Shown piece by piece: positions 28,703 through 37,504 of a stretch of DNA of 59,874 bases. The stretch spans positions 1 through 59,874 of the forward strand of contig JAJYXT010000054.1 of the NCBI GenBank assembly GCA_021801645.1, written 5' to 3'. Numbering within the stretch: position 1 is the stretch's first letter; each line of letters opens with the position of its first letter. Under the pieces are notes generated by a model. It saw nothing but the letters and a program-made list of their open reading frames with translations, was not told where the DNA came from and ran no database searches. The stretch is from a bacterium. GTDB lineage: Bacteria > Chloroflexota > Dormibacteria > Aeolococcales > Bog-877. The translations under genes and the position numbers were made by a program.

Positions 28703-29407
28703 GTGCCAGACTCATCCCGGATGAAAGATTCTGTGCGCGCGGCTGTAGACCTGATCTCAAGCAGCCGATCCTACGCGAGCGCCGGTAGTGAGGTGGCAGC
28801 AGTCCGCGAAGTCTCGCTGACCATTGACGGCGGTGAGTCAGTAGCCATCATGGGACCGTCGGGATCGGGGAAGACCACACTTCTCAATCTGATCGCGGGC
28901 CTGGATCGAGCGACGGCGGGCGAAGTGGTTGTGCTGGATCAGAGCTTGACAGGTCTGTCTGAGTCGGATCTGACCGCCTTCCGCGCCCAGAACCTGGGGC
29001 TGGTGTTCCAGGAGTCCCACCTTCTTGCCGGCCTCTCCGCTCTGGAGAATGTGATCGTGGCTCGGCTGCCTTGGGAGAAGCGATCGGCACTAGAGCCTCG
29101 AGCCCGCGACTTACTTGCCGTGCTGGGTCTGGAGACGCGCGCCGACCATCCGCCCTCGAAGCTGTCAGGGGGCGAGCGTCAACGGGTTGGTGTCGCGAGA
29201 GCCCTGCTGGGCAACCCCGCGCTTGTTATCGCGGATGAGCCAACTGGCAATCTCGACGTGGCGGCTACCGGCGAGCTGCTCAAACTCTTGGAGGATCTGA
29301 GGCGGCGCCTCGGACTGACCCTGATCGTGGCCACCCATGACGCCGCAGTTGCGGAGACCATGGACCGGACAGTGCGGATGTCCGGCGGCCGAGTCATCGC
29401 GGCGTAG
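28703..29407 (+). CDS. MacB/LolD-type ABC transporter ATPase
   Basis: A 234-residue ATPase. Walker A is GPSGSGKTT, the signature LSGGERQRVGVARALL, Walker B ALVIADEPTGNLD, and the H-loop ATHDAAV. The ADEPTGNLD wording is typical of the MacB/LolD/FtsE group, which pairs with FtsX-like permeases; such a permease follows 40 bases downstream. The GTG at 28703 or the ATG at 28721 could be the start. In peptide-producing islands this type of pair often gives self-protection or export, and the peptide cassette lies next door; that link is inference. Confidence 0.9.
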   Translation: MPDSSRMKDSVRAAVDLISSSRSYASAGSEVAAVREVSLTIDGGESVAIMGPSGSGKTTLLNLIAGLDRATAGEVVVLDQSLTGLSESDLTAFRAQNLGLVFQESHLLAGLSALENVIVARLPWEKRSALEPRARDLLAVLGLETRADHPPSKLSGGERQRVGVARALLGNPALVIADEPTGNLDVAATGELLKLLEDLRRRLGLTLIVATHDAAVAETMDRTVRMSGGRVIAA

Positions 29408-29447
29408 TGCTCGCCACAATGGCGACTCGGCCTCTTGGTGATCGCTG

Positions 29448-32075
29448 ATGTGGCGTCTGGCCCGCCACGAACTCCGAGGCCAATGGCGGCTCACTGTCCT
29501 AGTCTCCTTCGGCCTAATCTTGGCAGCGCTGGCCTATGTCGCGCTGTTAGGGACCGCATCCGGAACAACGGCGGTGCTTACGGGAGACATTGGTAAGGCG
29601 TGGAACACTCCCTATGACCTCCTGGTCAGGCCAGCCGGAGATGTCAGTCATCTGGAGCGGACCCAGGGGTTGGTGAGTCCGAACTTTATCAGCAGTATCA
29701 ACGGCGGCATCACCGAGGGGCAGTTGAACAGGATCCGAAAGATTCCAGGGGTCACGATGGCCGCTCCAATCGCCATTGTCGGATACACCACTGTTGATTA
29801 TCAGTTCTCGGTTCCCAATGTAGCGGCGATTGTGGGGTCGTCTCCGCTGGTCGTTCTGCGGTTGGGAGGCACGGCCGTGGCCAAGGATGGTTTAGCCAAG
29901 TATCCTCTCCCTGCACGGTACTTTGTTATCGCGCCGGAGGGCACTCTAACCGCGGGGAACGGTTTCAGCAGTCAACTCTCCTACGGCGGCAAGACCTATC
30001 AATGTGATGGCGCGAGCGTGCTTTGCGAAGCTGGTACCGTCATCTGTCACACGTGTAGTGGAGGTGCTACGCCGTACCATCCGAGTGCGACAATGAGCAT
30101 TCCGATACCCGTATTGGTGGCGGGAGTAGATCCTAGTGCGGAAGCACGGCTGTCCGGCACTAACAGGGCAATGGTCTCGGGTCGGTACCTTCCGACCTCG
30201 GAACGTGCAATTGTTGCCACTCTCCAGAATGGCGGAGCCCCCATTCCGACGGCCGCCATTCCGGCCATACTCAGCACCCAGTCATACATTTCGGAGGGGC
30301 TGAGCCTGACTGTCTCTGTGGCCAGGCATCCCCAAGACATCTTGGTTGGAACCCCGCCGACGAAGTTAGCCCAATGGTCGACGGTGAACACCACGTCGAC
30401 ATCCGTCCAGTCTCTCTACGCGCGCGCTGCCGCGAGGCTTGGCCCGATGCTGAGTGACTTCTCCAATATGGTCGTGCCGGGACAAGTGCGGTATCAGGCG
30501 ACTGCGCCAAATGTGTTGAGCGCGGTCCCAGTGAGGTCCACACCGAGTGTCCTTGACAACCCGAGTTGCTTTGGGTGCGCGCAACAAGATGTGCCACCGG
30601 ACGCGCGCGACACGTGGTACCGGAACTTGCACGTGTCATCACGTGCGCTCAATGGGTCATTCTTCAACTTCAACATTCTCGGGACCTTCGATCCCGCCCA
30701 CATACCGGGCTTCAGTCTCCTGGCTGGCGGTGACCTGAGTGCCTATGCGCCACCTGAGGCGACCCTTCCCGACGGGAAGCCCTTGCTTCCCAATCGCAAC
30801 CCCGCTGGATTCATCACGAGTCCGCCGTTGATGCTCACCACCCTGGCGGGTGCTCAGTACTTCGCCGACAACTTCAATGGTGGGCAAGGGAGTGCCTTTA
30901 TAAGCGCGATCAGGATCACCGTTGCCGGCACTGGCAAGCCTTCGAACGCCGCGCAGGCGCGTTTGGAGGCAGTTGCGGCCGCCATCACTCAGACGACTGG
31001 CCTGAACGTGAGCTTGGTGAAGGGCTCATCAGCACTGCCAGTGAGGATCAGCATACCCAAGGGCAAGTTCGGTGAGCCAGCGATGACCGTGACGGAGTAC
31101 TGGGGCAAGGAGGGAGCGGCGATCACGTTCTTGCGTGGTTTGAACCTTGAGTCGTTGGTGCTCTTCATTCTGACGCTGGGTGTCGTGCTCGCCCTGTTGG
31201 GTGTCGTCGGGCAACTGGGCGTACGGCGTAGGAGCCAGGAATTCGCGATGCTTCGCGCCATTGGATGGTCCTTGGGGCAGGTCGTGCGGCTGGTGCTCAC
31301 CGAGATGGCACTGTTGGGCGCCGTCATCGGAATGGCTACCGCGGGGATAGCGGTTGGCGTCAGTCGGATCGTGGACCCCGCGATCCCGATCGGGCCGTTG
31401 CTTCTGGTGGTGCCACTGGTCATCGCCATGTCCTTGGGGGCGCCGCTGCCCGCCCTCTTGGGCGCGTCGCGCAAGTCGGCAGCGTCGGGCCTCAGGCACG
31501 GTGGTTCCTTGGGCCGTATACGAATACGCTCGGTGAGGTCGCTGGCCGTGAGGGAACTCCTGGGGCCATGGCGAGTGGAGTCGCTGTTCTGCGCTGGTTC
31601 GAGTGCGATAGGGTCGGGCCTTGTTGGAGGGGTGGTGCTGGTGATTGGCGGCTTCGCGGGGCAGTTGGGTCCGACCACGCTCGGGCACTACCTGGGGGCC
31701 CAGGTCGGACCGCTGGATGTGGTGCTGGTCTTGATCGCGGCGGTAGCGGGAGCGGCAGCGTCGGCCACCCTGCTGACCCTTGCCTACCTGGAGCGTCAAG
31801 TGGAGTTCTCGACATTGCGAGCGGTCGGATGGCCCCGAGGTTCGGTCACAACTGTCGTTGCTATTCAAGCCCTAGTACTCGGCTTGGGCGGAGGACTCGC
31901 CGCTGCGGCCGTGGTCGCAATTGGGGGAATGGCCATAGGGGCACCAGTGCTGGTGGTCATCATCGCGCCGCTGCTGAGCGTCGCGGTCGCGCTGGTGACC
32001 ACTGCGGGCGCTATGACTGGAACAATCTCTCTGGCCTACAGGCTGGGTCCAGCAGAGGCACTGAGGGCGGCTTGA
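29448..32075 (+). CDS. FtsX-like ABC transporter permease
   Basis: An 875-residue permease. One N-terminal membrane segment (LTVLVSFGLILAALAYVALL) is followed by a ~510-residue extracytoplasmic region with several Cys residues, then two FtsX-type blocks: about 560-690 (LVLFILTLGVVLALLGVVGQLG, then RSQEFAMLRAIGWS) and 750-875 (VEFSTLRAVGWPRGSVTTVV). The ML/TLRAIGW motif is the FtsX signature. It pairs with the ATPase just upstream. Substrate unknown; MacB-type mechanotransmission rather than classical import is expected. Confidence 0.88.
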   Translation: MWRLARHELRGQWRLTVLVSFGLILAALAYVALLGTASGTTAVLTGDIGKAWNTPYDLLVRPAGDVSHLERTQGLVSPNFISSINGGITEGQLNRIRKIPGVTMAAPIAIVGYTTVDYQFSVPNVAAIVGSSPLVVLRLGGTAVAKDGLAKYPLPARYFVIAPEGTLTAGNGFSSQLSYGGKTYQCDGASVLCEAGTVICHTCSGGATPYHPSATMSIPIPVLVAGVDPSAEARLSGTNRAMVSGRYLPTSERAIVATLQNGGAPIPTAAIPAILSTQSYISEGLSLTVSVARHPQDILVGTPPTKLAQWSTVNTTSTSVQSLYARAAARLGPMLSDFSNMVVPGQVRYQATAPNVLSAVPVRSTPSVLDNPSCFGCAQQDVPPDARDTWYRNLHVSSRALNGSFFNFNILGTFDPAHIPGFSLLAGGDLSAYAPPEATLPDGKPLLPNRNPAGFITSPPLMLTTLAGAQYFADNFNGGQGSAFISAIRITVAGTGKPSNAAQARLEAVAAAITQTTGLNVSLVKGSSALPVRISIPKGKFGEPAMTVTEYWGKEGAAITFLRGLNLESLVLFILTLGVVLALLGVVGQLGVRRRSQEFAMLRAIGWSLGQVVRLVLTEMALLGAVIGMATAGIAVGVSRIVDPAIPIGPLLLVVPLVIAMSLGAPLPALLGASRKSAASGLRHGGSLGRIRIRSVRSLAVRELLGPWRVESLFCAGSSAIGSGLVGGVVLVIGGFAGQLGPTTLGHYLGAQVGPLDVVLVLIAAVAGAAASATLLTLAYLERQVEFSTLRAVGWPRGSVTTVVAIQALVLGLGGGLAAAAVVAIGGMAIGAPVLVVIIAPLLSVAVALVTTAGAMTGTISLAYRLGPAEALRAA

Positions 32076-32239
32076 GCCGGTGCCTAGCCCTCACCACTTA
32101 CCGCGTAGGCGCCCCGGCCAGCTGGCTGCGCCACACCGGGACCCTCTAGGCGGGCTGGTCGGTACTTGCATCTTCTGTTCATCCCATTTGTGAAGCACCC
32201 GAGACACCTCAGCCCATCTCCGTTAATGCGAGTCCTGCC

Positions 32240-32776
32240 GTGCGAATGACGAGGTCTAGCGACATGTTCGCTCGCTCACACTGCGGACACCTCGCTAGAC
32301 CTCTCCGTCGAGCGGCCGCCCTTGGCACTGCCAGCGGACTCTTCCTGCTTCTGCGCCGTAAGCTTGTTGTCGTCACCATCTCTGGCACCAGCATGGAGCC
32401 GACTCTACGCACCGGAGACCACGTCCTCGGCCTCCGAACCTCTCCGCGTCGTCTACTCTTGGGAGACATCATCATAGTTCGGCCCCCGACACCATGGGAC
32501 AAGCAACTTCTCGCCGAAACTGGCTCGCTCTGGGCCGTGAAGCGAATAACCGCCGTGCCCGGCCAAAGAGCACCCGCCACCCACGACCCGATTTCCTCCG
32601 TTCTAAGGAGGGAACCTCTCGTCCCCGATGGCCACATCTTCGTAACCGGTGACTCCCCTACGTCCGCCGATTCGCACCACTGGGGCTACGTTCCGACTGA
32701 CCGTGTTCGCGCAATCGTCATCGCTACCGTCCACCAGCGCGGACAGTATCGACCTCCGGCGCACCGGCTCCGCTAG
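32240..32776 (+). CDS. S26-family type I signal peptidase
   Basis: A 178-residue membrane-anchored serine protease. A single N-terminal membrane segment (AALGTASGLFLLLRRKLVVV) precedes the nucleophile S51 in SGTSMEPTL; the catalytic Lys is K101 in AVKRITAVPG, and the C-terminal box reads GDSPTSADSHHWGYVP. It is shorter than housekeeping LepB. It runs convergently into the ABC exporter gene of the Cys-rich peptide cassette, overlapping its 3' end by 53 bases, and is a good candidate for removing the peptide's leader, since that exporter carries no C39 peptidase domain. Confidence 0.85.
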   Translation: MRMTRSSDMFARSHCGHLARPLRRAAALGTASGLFLLLRRKLVVVTISGTSMEPTLRTGDHVLGLRTSPRRLLLGDIIIVRPPTPWDKQLLAETGSLWAVKRITAVPGQRAPATHDPISSVLRREPLVPDGHIFVTGDSPTSADSHHWGYVPTDRVRAIVIATVHQRGQYRPPAHRLR

Positions 32777-34598
32777 ACGTTCCCATCTGCGCCCGATAGA
32801 GCGTAGAATATAGGCCGTCTGGTCGGCTCATTAATTCCGCATGCCGTCCCTCCTCCACTAACCTGCCATGGTCAATGACCGCGATCCGCTCAGCATGCAC
32901 TACTGGAAATAGTCTATGCGAAATCATCGCCGTGGTCCGCCCTGCGCGCATCGCCACTACCTTACCGACGAGTTCGGCCTCGGCGGTTGCATCGAGGCCG
33001 CTGGTCGGCTCATCGAGAAGCATCACATCCACGTTGCTCCTCATCATGGTACGCGCCGCCGCAACTTTTTGCCACTCTCCCCCAGAGAGCCGCACCCCAC
33101 TCGATTGTCCGCCATCCCCGCTCGAAAAGATCCGGCTGAGCATAGTCTCCCACTTAAGGGGCAGGCTCTCCGCTGCCCCCTTTAGCCCGGCACCTTCAAG
33201 GGCTGCTCCGATGGCATCATCGTCGTCTATACTAGACACATCCCCAAGCCCGATGTTCTCACGTAGGGTCAGGTCGTAGCAGACATAGTCCTGGAACATC
33301 GTCGCCAAGTGAGTACGGTAATCACGCACGTCGAACGTTCGAATGTCTATGCCATCCCAAAGGATGCGTCCCTCAGTTGGTTCATACAGTCGATTCAGCA
33401 ACTTTATTATTGTGCTCTTGCCCGCACCATTCAATCCGATAATGCCAGTGAACATCCCGGCAGGCACCACAAGCGATAGACCCTCTAGAATCCATGGCAG
33501 GTTCGGGCTGTAGCGAAACCAGACATCATCAAAAACGATCGCCCGGGTCAGCCGCGGTACACTGGTGCTCACGCTTTGGCTCACCTGGGCCTTCGCAGTA
33601 TCCATCAGTTCTACGTATCGGGCGTAGACTCCATGTGCCCGTACCAGGTGGCTGGCAGCTCCCGCCAGAATCGCTAGGCCGCCTTGTACGCCGCTTGCGG
33701 CAGCGACGTAGAGTGCGATATCACCGATCGATATAAGATGTCGCACAGCTAGGTTGACGGCGAGTAGCAGGCCCAGGGTCGCCATCGCAACGGACACCGT
33801 CGCGGCGGCGACTTGCAGAAAGCGCTGCCGTTGATCAGCATGCCGTTCGAGGCCATTCATCACGCGCAATTCCGAGAGCATGCGGGTTCGCACGAACTCA
33901 CCGACCCCGTAGGCTCGCATCTCCTGCGCTGCACTTGCCGTAGTCTGCAGGCTTGCGTAGAACAGGCGGCGCCGGTCGTGTCGGGCTGCTAACCACTGAT
34001 TGCGAACCCGTAGTCGCGTTACTGCGAAATTGGCGAATACAGATGGGAGCGCAGATGCAGTCGCGAGGACCGCCAGCGGCCAGGCGAAGAGACTCAGCTC
34101 AGCAACGAATCCTGCAAGTGTAATGGCTCCTTGGACGCTTTGCATGAATGCGCCGAATGCCTGGGCCGGAGCCGAAGGCCCGTGCTCTTGACTCAGGCGG
34201 AGCCGATCCAGATCCATCGGGCTTTCGAAGAGACCAATGCCTGGCACAGCGTTAAGTTGTGCGAATAGATCACCCTGGGAGGCAAGAGCCGTAGAGCGAC
34301 GGAGATTGGTGGTCGCAAACGTCCCTACGCTGGGGAAGACCGCAAGTGCCAACGTCGCGCAACCTATACCGAATATGAGGCCGACCGCAGTGGGCCACCC
34401 TCCGCGGGCGGCCACCACCGTGTCTAGGAGGGACCTAATGAACCACGCGGCAGCCAGTGGCGCAACTGCGGAGCCAATCGTCGATCCCACGAGAATCCAG
34501 CACTGCAATGCATCAGCCCGATATGCACTGACCAAGACTCCCGTCCAAGCTCGCACTTGTGGGTTGGCCCTATCCCGGCCGGCGCGCTGCAGACGCAC
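32724..34598 (-). CDS. ABC exporter of the Cys-rich peptide cassette
   Basis: A 624-residue half-transporter: exporter membrane domain (~1-340) and ATPase domain with Walker A GLNGAGKST, signature RLSGGEWQK (preceded by a Gly/Ser-rich insertion SSGDGGQSSGV) and Walker B VMLLDEPTSGLD; the H-loop is ISHRLFP. No N-terminal peptidase domain is present. It is the last gene of the minus-strand run peptide - MauE-like - CxxC protein - exporter, overlapping the CxxC gene by 29 bases. It probably exports the processed 12-Cys peptide. Sequence around it is visibly lower in GC than the flanks. Confidence 0.88.
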   Translation of the reverse strand: MRLQRAGRDRANPQVRAWTGVLVSAYRADALQCWILVGSTIGSAVAPLAAAWFIRSLLDTVVAARGGWPTAVGLIFGIGCATLALAVFPSVGTFATTNLRRSTALASQGDLFAQLNAVPGIGLFESPMDLDRLRLSQEHGPSAPAQAFGAFMQSVQGAITLAGFVAELSLFAWPLAVLATASALPSVFANFAVTRLRVRNQWLAARHDRRRLFYASLQTTASAAQEMRAYGVGEFVRTRMLSELRVMNGLERHADQRQRFLQVAAATVSVAMATLGLLLAVNLAVRHLISIGDIALYVAAASGVQGGLAILAGAASHLVRAHGVYARYVELMDTAKAQVSQSVSTSVPRLTRAIVFDDVWFRYSPNLPWILEGLSLVVPAGMFTGIIGLNGAGKSTIIKLLNRLYEPTEGRILWDGIDIRTFDVRDYRTHLATMFQDYVCYDLTLRENIGLGDVSSIDDDDAIGAALEGAGLKGAAESLPLKWETMLSRIFSSGDGGQSSGVRLSGGEWQKVAAARTMMRSNVDVMLLDEPTSGLDATAEAELVGKVVAMRAGRTTAMISHRLFPVVHAERIAVIDHGRLVEEGRHAELMSRPDGLYSTLYRAQMGTSSGAGAPEVDTVRAGGR

Positions 34599-35154
34599 TG
34601 GCTGCGCGCACCTCTAATGTACCTGGTGAATGCGCGGTCGCAATCACCCGGCGTCGCCCGTCGGCGAGGATGAATGTTGGATACATCTCGATTCTGCAGG
34701 CCCGAACAAGTGGTCCTCCATCCGGTTGGGTCACAACAACTGCAAAGGCGCTTGCCGCTAGACGCAGGTCAGCAGCGACCGCTTCGTCCCCAACGATGAC
34801 TGTTATCGCTGACAACGGACCGAGGGATCCACGGGCCACCAGATCGGCCAAGCCCTGCATATGCTCGCGGCAGGCTTGACACGTGGCGTGGAAGTAGGCG
34901 ATCAAGACTTGGTAACTCAAGCGTTCAGTTCCATCGCCCGACTGTACTAGAGCGCTGAGAACGTCGGGCGGGAGAAGCTCCTCGTCCCGGAGGGCTCCGA
35001 TTGTGGGGCCAGCACGCATCCCCACTGACTGCCGACTCAAGTCAGCAATGGCATGCGTCATTACTCTCAAGCGAGCAGCAATGGCTGCGTAGAGAAGCAA
35101 GAGCCCAGCGACTGTAATGGCCAGCACGCCAGTAAAGATCCAGAGCGGCGTCAC
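34570..35154 (-). CDS. membrane-anchored thioredoxin-fold protein (CQAC)
   Basis: 194 residues. An N-terminal membrane anchor (IFTGVLAITVAGLLLLYAAI) is followed by a thioredoxin/TlpA-like domain with the redox pair C92-C95 in YFHATCQACREHM and a cis-Pro-like MYPTFIL. This is the layout of MauD-type proteins, which introduce disulfides together with MauE. Its start overlaps the MauE-like gene stop by four bases. The expected role is oxidative folding of the cysteine-rich peptide encoded two genes upstream. Confidence 0.82.
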   Translation of the reverse strand: MTPLWIFTGVLAITVAGLLLLYAAIAARLRVMTHAIADLSRQSVGMRAGPTIGALRDEELLPPDVLSALVQSGDGTERLSYQVLIAYFHATCQACREHMQGLADLVARGSLGPLSAITVIVGDEAVAADLRLAASAFAVVVTQPDGGPLVRACRIEMYPTFILADGRRRVIATAHSPGTLEVRAASASAARRPG

Positions 35155-35750
35155 TCTAGAAAGGTCTCCCTCGGTGTCGTTCCGTAATGACCACGGGCTC
35201 GAGCTGTCGGACCAAAGAGTGCCGTCAGAAGCCAGGACAATTCCGACGCCTTTACTGTCATGAGTCCAAGCACGAACGCGCTGAATACTACGGTGGGTAA
35301 GTAAGCCCCCTGAACATGCAATCCATGTTCCAGGTTAACCATCACAATGCCGACCAATGCAATCATAATGAGAATGACATTTCTGGCGATATCACCCGCA
35401 GAGATCGGACTTATCGGAATAGAGGTAAAGCAGTGGCAAGCCGTCAAGGAGCCAGAGAGGCGAGCCGCTAGCAGGACGCTAGTGTAGGCGCTGAGAATGA
35501 TCGCCGCCAAGACGAATGCTTCGTCCTGGGTAGCAGGAATGACCACCAGTATGATGCACAATGCCTCGGCGGCAAGAGACAGCGGCGCAAGGACATAGGA
35601 CCACCTTGCCGGTAGGAGCGGCAAGGTGGTCAGTGACTGTCGGAAGGCGGAGTAATGGCTCCGCCGCGCGACCTTACTGGCAACTGCGGCAGAGAAGATG
35701 ACCCCCAGGAGTACACGGACTCCTATAACGATGTAGGGTGGCACCATCAT
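35151..35750 (-). CDS. MauE/DoxX-like redox membrane protein
   Basis: A 199-residue protein with five hydrophobic segments. C105 and C107 (TACHCFTS) after the third segment match the C-x-C pair typical of MauE, the membrane partner of MauD in maturation of the disulfide-rich methylamine dehydrogenase small subunit. It lies 35 bases after the 12-Cys peptide gene and overlaps the CxxC thioredoxin gene, so a membrane redox couple dedicated to that peptide is the simplest reading. The general family assignment is good; the specific role is inference. Confidence 0.8.
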   Translation of the reverse strand: MMVPPYIVIGVRVLLGVIFSAAVASKVARRSHYSAFRQSLTTLPLLPARWSYVLAPLSLAAEALCIILVVIPATQDEAFVLAAIILSAYTSVLLAARLSGSLTACHCFTSIPISPISAGDIARNVILIMIALVGIVMVNLEHGLHVQGAYLPTVVFSAFVLGLMTVKASELSWLLTALFGPTARARGHYGTTPRETFLE

Positions 35751-35785
35751 CTTCCTTGTTGCCGAAGAAGGCTATGTGAGGCGCA

Positions 35786-35971
35786 CTAACAGGGCTCGTT
35801 GCAGAAGTAGCCTACCTGGCAGTCGCACTCGATGCAGCACGTTACGCTTGCACCGCCGCACTGCGTTGAAGAAGTACAGCAGCCGCAGATGCGCTCGCAA
35901 CACGCGGTGGCCTTCAACTGGGGAACTGCTGCTCTGAGGAGGCGCTCTCCGATCGATGCGAAGACTTTCAT
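35786..35971 (-). CDS. 12-cysteine secreted peptide precursor (candidate bacteriocin/RiPP)
   Basis: A 61-residue precursor from the ATG at 35971, preceded by a good ribosome site (AGGTAGGG); an upstream TTG in the same frame is less likely. Residues 1-23 (MKVFASIGERLLRAAVPQLK...) form an amphipathic leader without a classical signal peptide. Residues 24-61 hold 12 Cys in 38 positions (24, 25, 29, 31, 32, 38, 45, 46, 49, 51, 57, 61), including two CC pairs, C-x-C and a C-terminal Cys. Even cysteine number plus adjacent MauE/MauD-like genes point to up to six disulfides. No known peptide family was recognised. Confidence 0.78.
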   Translation of the reverse strand: MKVFASIGERLLRAAVPQLKATACCERICGCCTSSTQCGGASVTCCIECDCQVGYFCNEPC

Positions 35972-36350
35972 GGCGACCCTACCTATATACAAAAGGTTCC
36001 ACTAGGGATATACGTGATCGACCATTACTCCGGCGACTCTACATAGGCACGCCCTCCATTGGCACCTTGGGCCGACGCTAGCACTTTGTGGAGCGCCTGT
36101 CAACTGTTCGTGCGGGGTTCGCCAGGTCCAGGTCGAAGTCCCTTCGGCGAGGTCGGAGCATTGCGGCGGAATCCGGTTGCGGGGCGCTCGCGAATACACG
36201 AGTGAACTCGGCCAGCTAATGGTGTTCGCCCCTCGTGTTGCACTTTGACGTGGATCTGCAGGGTTCTCCACGGGGAGCTCTTGGGCTGGATTAGCCCCCA
36301 AAGGCCGCGCGCTGCCCGCTGGACATTGCACGGCCCTTGGCGGAGGACCA
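35972..36350. other. upstream region of the peptide operon
   Basis: No coding frame is convincing. The part next to the peptide gene is AT-rich (two TATA-like stretches within ~45 bases of the ATG) and is expected to hold the promoter of the peptide operon. The remainder separates this cassette from the membrane-protein gene. Confidence 0.5.
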
Positions 36351-37503
36351 CTATCCTCCAGGTTGAACCGTGCCCCCGAGAGCTCCGAACTGGTCTCGAC
36401 TCCACCTCATGCGAAGGCGAATCGGCCGTGCTGTGCGCGAGACGGGGACAGAACTCAGTTGGGTCTCGATCAGCTCAACGATGTAGGTGTTTCCTGCTAC
36501 GTAGTGGGAACCAGGGCCGCGGGCCCCATGCTTCCACCACAGCCCCCGTTCTCCGATCCAGTCGCCATCCATATAGGTGAAGAGCATGGGCCCGACGACC
36601 TCTGCCAGCCAGATCCACATGGCAAAGAGGACCCCGACCGTTTCCGGAAGGGGCGAGCCGGCGCTGCAGACGACCACCATCAGGTAGCCTGCTCCGGCGC
36701 CCACCACGGCCGCGATCGGAATCCAGAGCAGTCGCTTCCAGTTGAGCAGCATCGACGGCCGCACGGCGGCCCACGGACCCTCAGGCGGACCGATCGGGGG
36801 GATCAGGCGGGTGCAGTGAGGGCGTGGGGGAGGGGGAGTTGGGGGCAGATCCATCTCCTCGCTCAAGCCAGCCAGGCATAGGACCGTACCCATGTCGGTC
36901 CGGGCCGGTGCTGACCTGGGCACCAGAATCCTGCCCGCCCGGCCCACAGCCGTCGCCATGAGGACGATCAAGATCGCGAAGGGCGCGCAGCTCAGGGCGA
37001 CCCAGTACTGGTGACTGTGGACGGGTCCCGTGATCTGGCCGCCGATGACCAGGACCCAGACCGCGGCCATCCCGAGAGCGCTGGACAGTGGTCCGGTGAC
37101 GGCGACCCAGGGGTAGACCTGAAGGCCCGCTGGTCTGGTCCTCGGCCACGGCAACCATGCCATCGAGACCGACCGGACCAGGACGATGGCGAGGACGAGG
37201 ATCGGGATAGCCGGATTGGCCCCCTTCACGATCTCGTGCATGGCGTCGGCCCCCGCCACGGAGGCGATCACGGAGCCATCTCCCACAAAGGGGTAGTGCC
37301 AGCGAGGGACCAGCCATCGCTTCAGGTGGTACCCGATCTCCCCGGGCTGGTCGTCGTGCCAGATGTCCACCAGCCACCACAGGGATGGATTCCGTGATCG
37401 TGAGGATCGCGATCAGCCAGAAGACGACAGCCACCAGGTTCGCCGCGGACATCACGATCACCAATAGGACAGACCAATCGCCGCCGCCACCCTGCATGCC
37501 CAT
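36351..37503 (-). pseudogene. polytopic membrane protein with a one-base frameshift
   Basis: The ATG at 37503 lies one base after the Lon-like gene stop and starts a frame with a clear first membrane segment (LLVIVMSAANLVAVVFWLIAI). This frame loses sense near 37380, where another minus frame, open to 36351, continues with membrane-protein character (LWWLVDIWHDDQPGEIGYH, then about six hydrophobic segments and a Pro-rich loop). Skipping one C in the CCC run near 37385 joins the two into ~380 residues. Whether this is a true mutation, a programmed shift or a sequence error cannot be decided here. Family unknown. Confidence 0.6.
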
Positions 37504-37504
37504 C

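Noticed and set aside
31029-31868. Minus-strand frame of 279 codons over the ABC permease
   Set aside because: Antisense of the FtsX-like domain; His/Arg-rich and without folded character.
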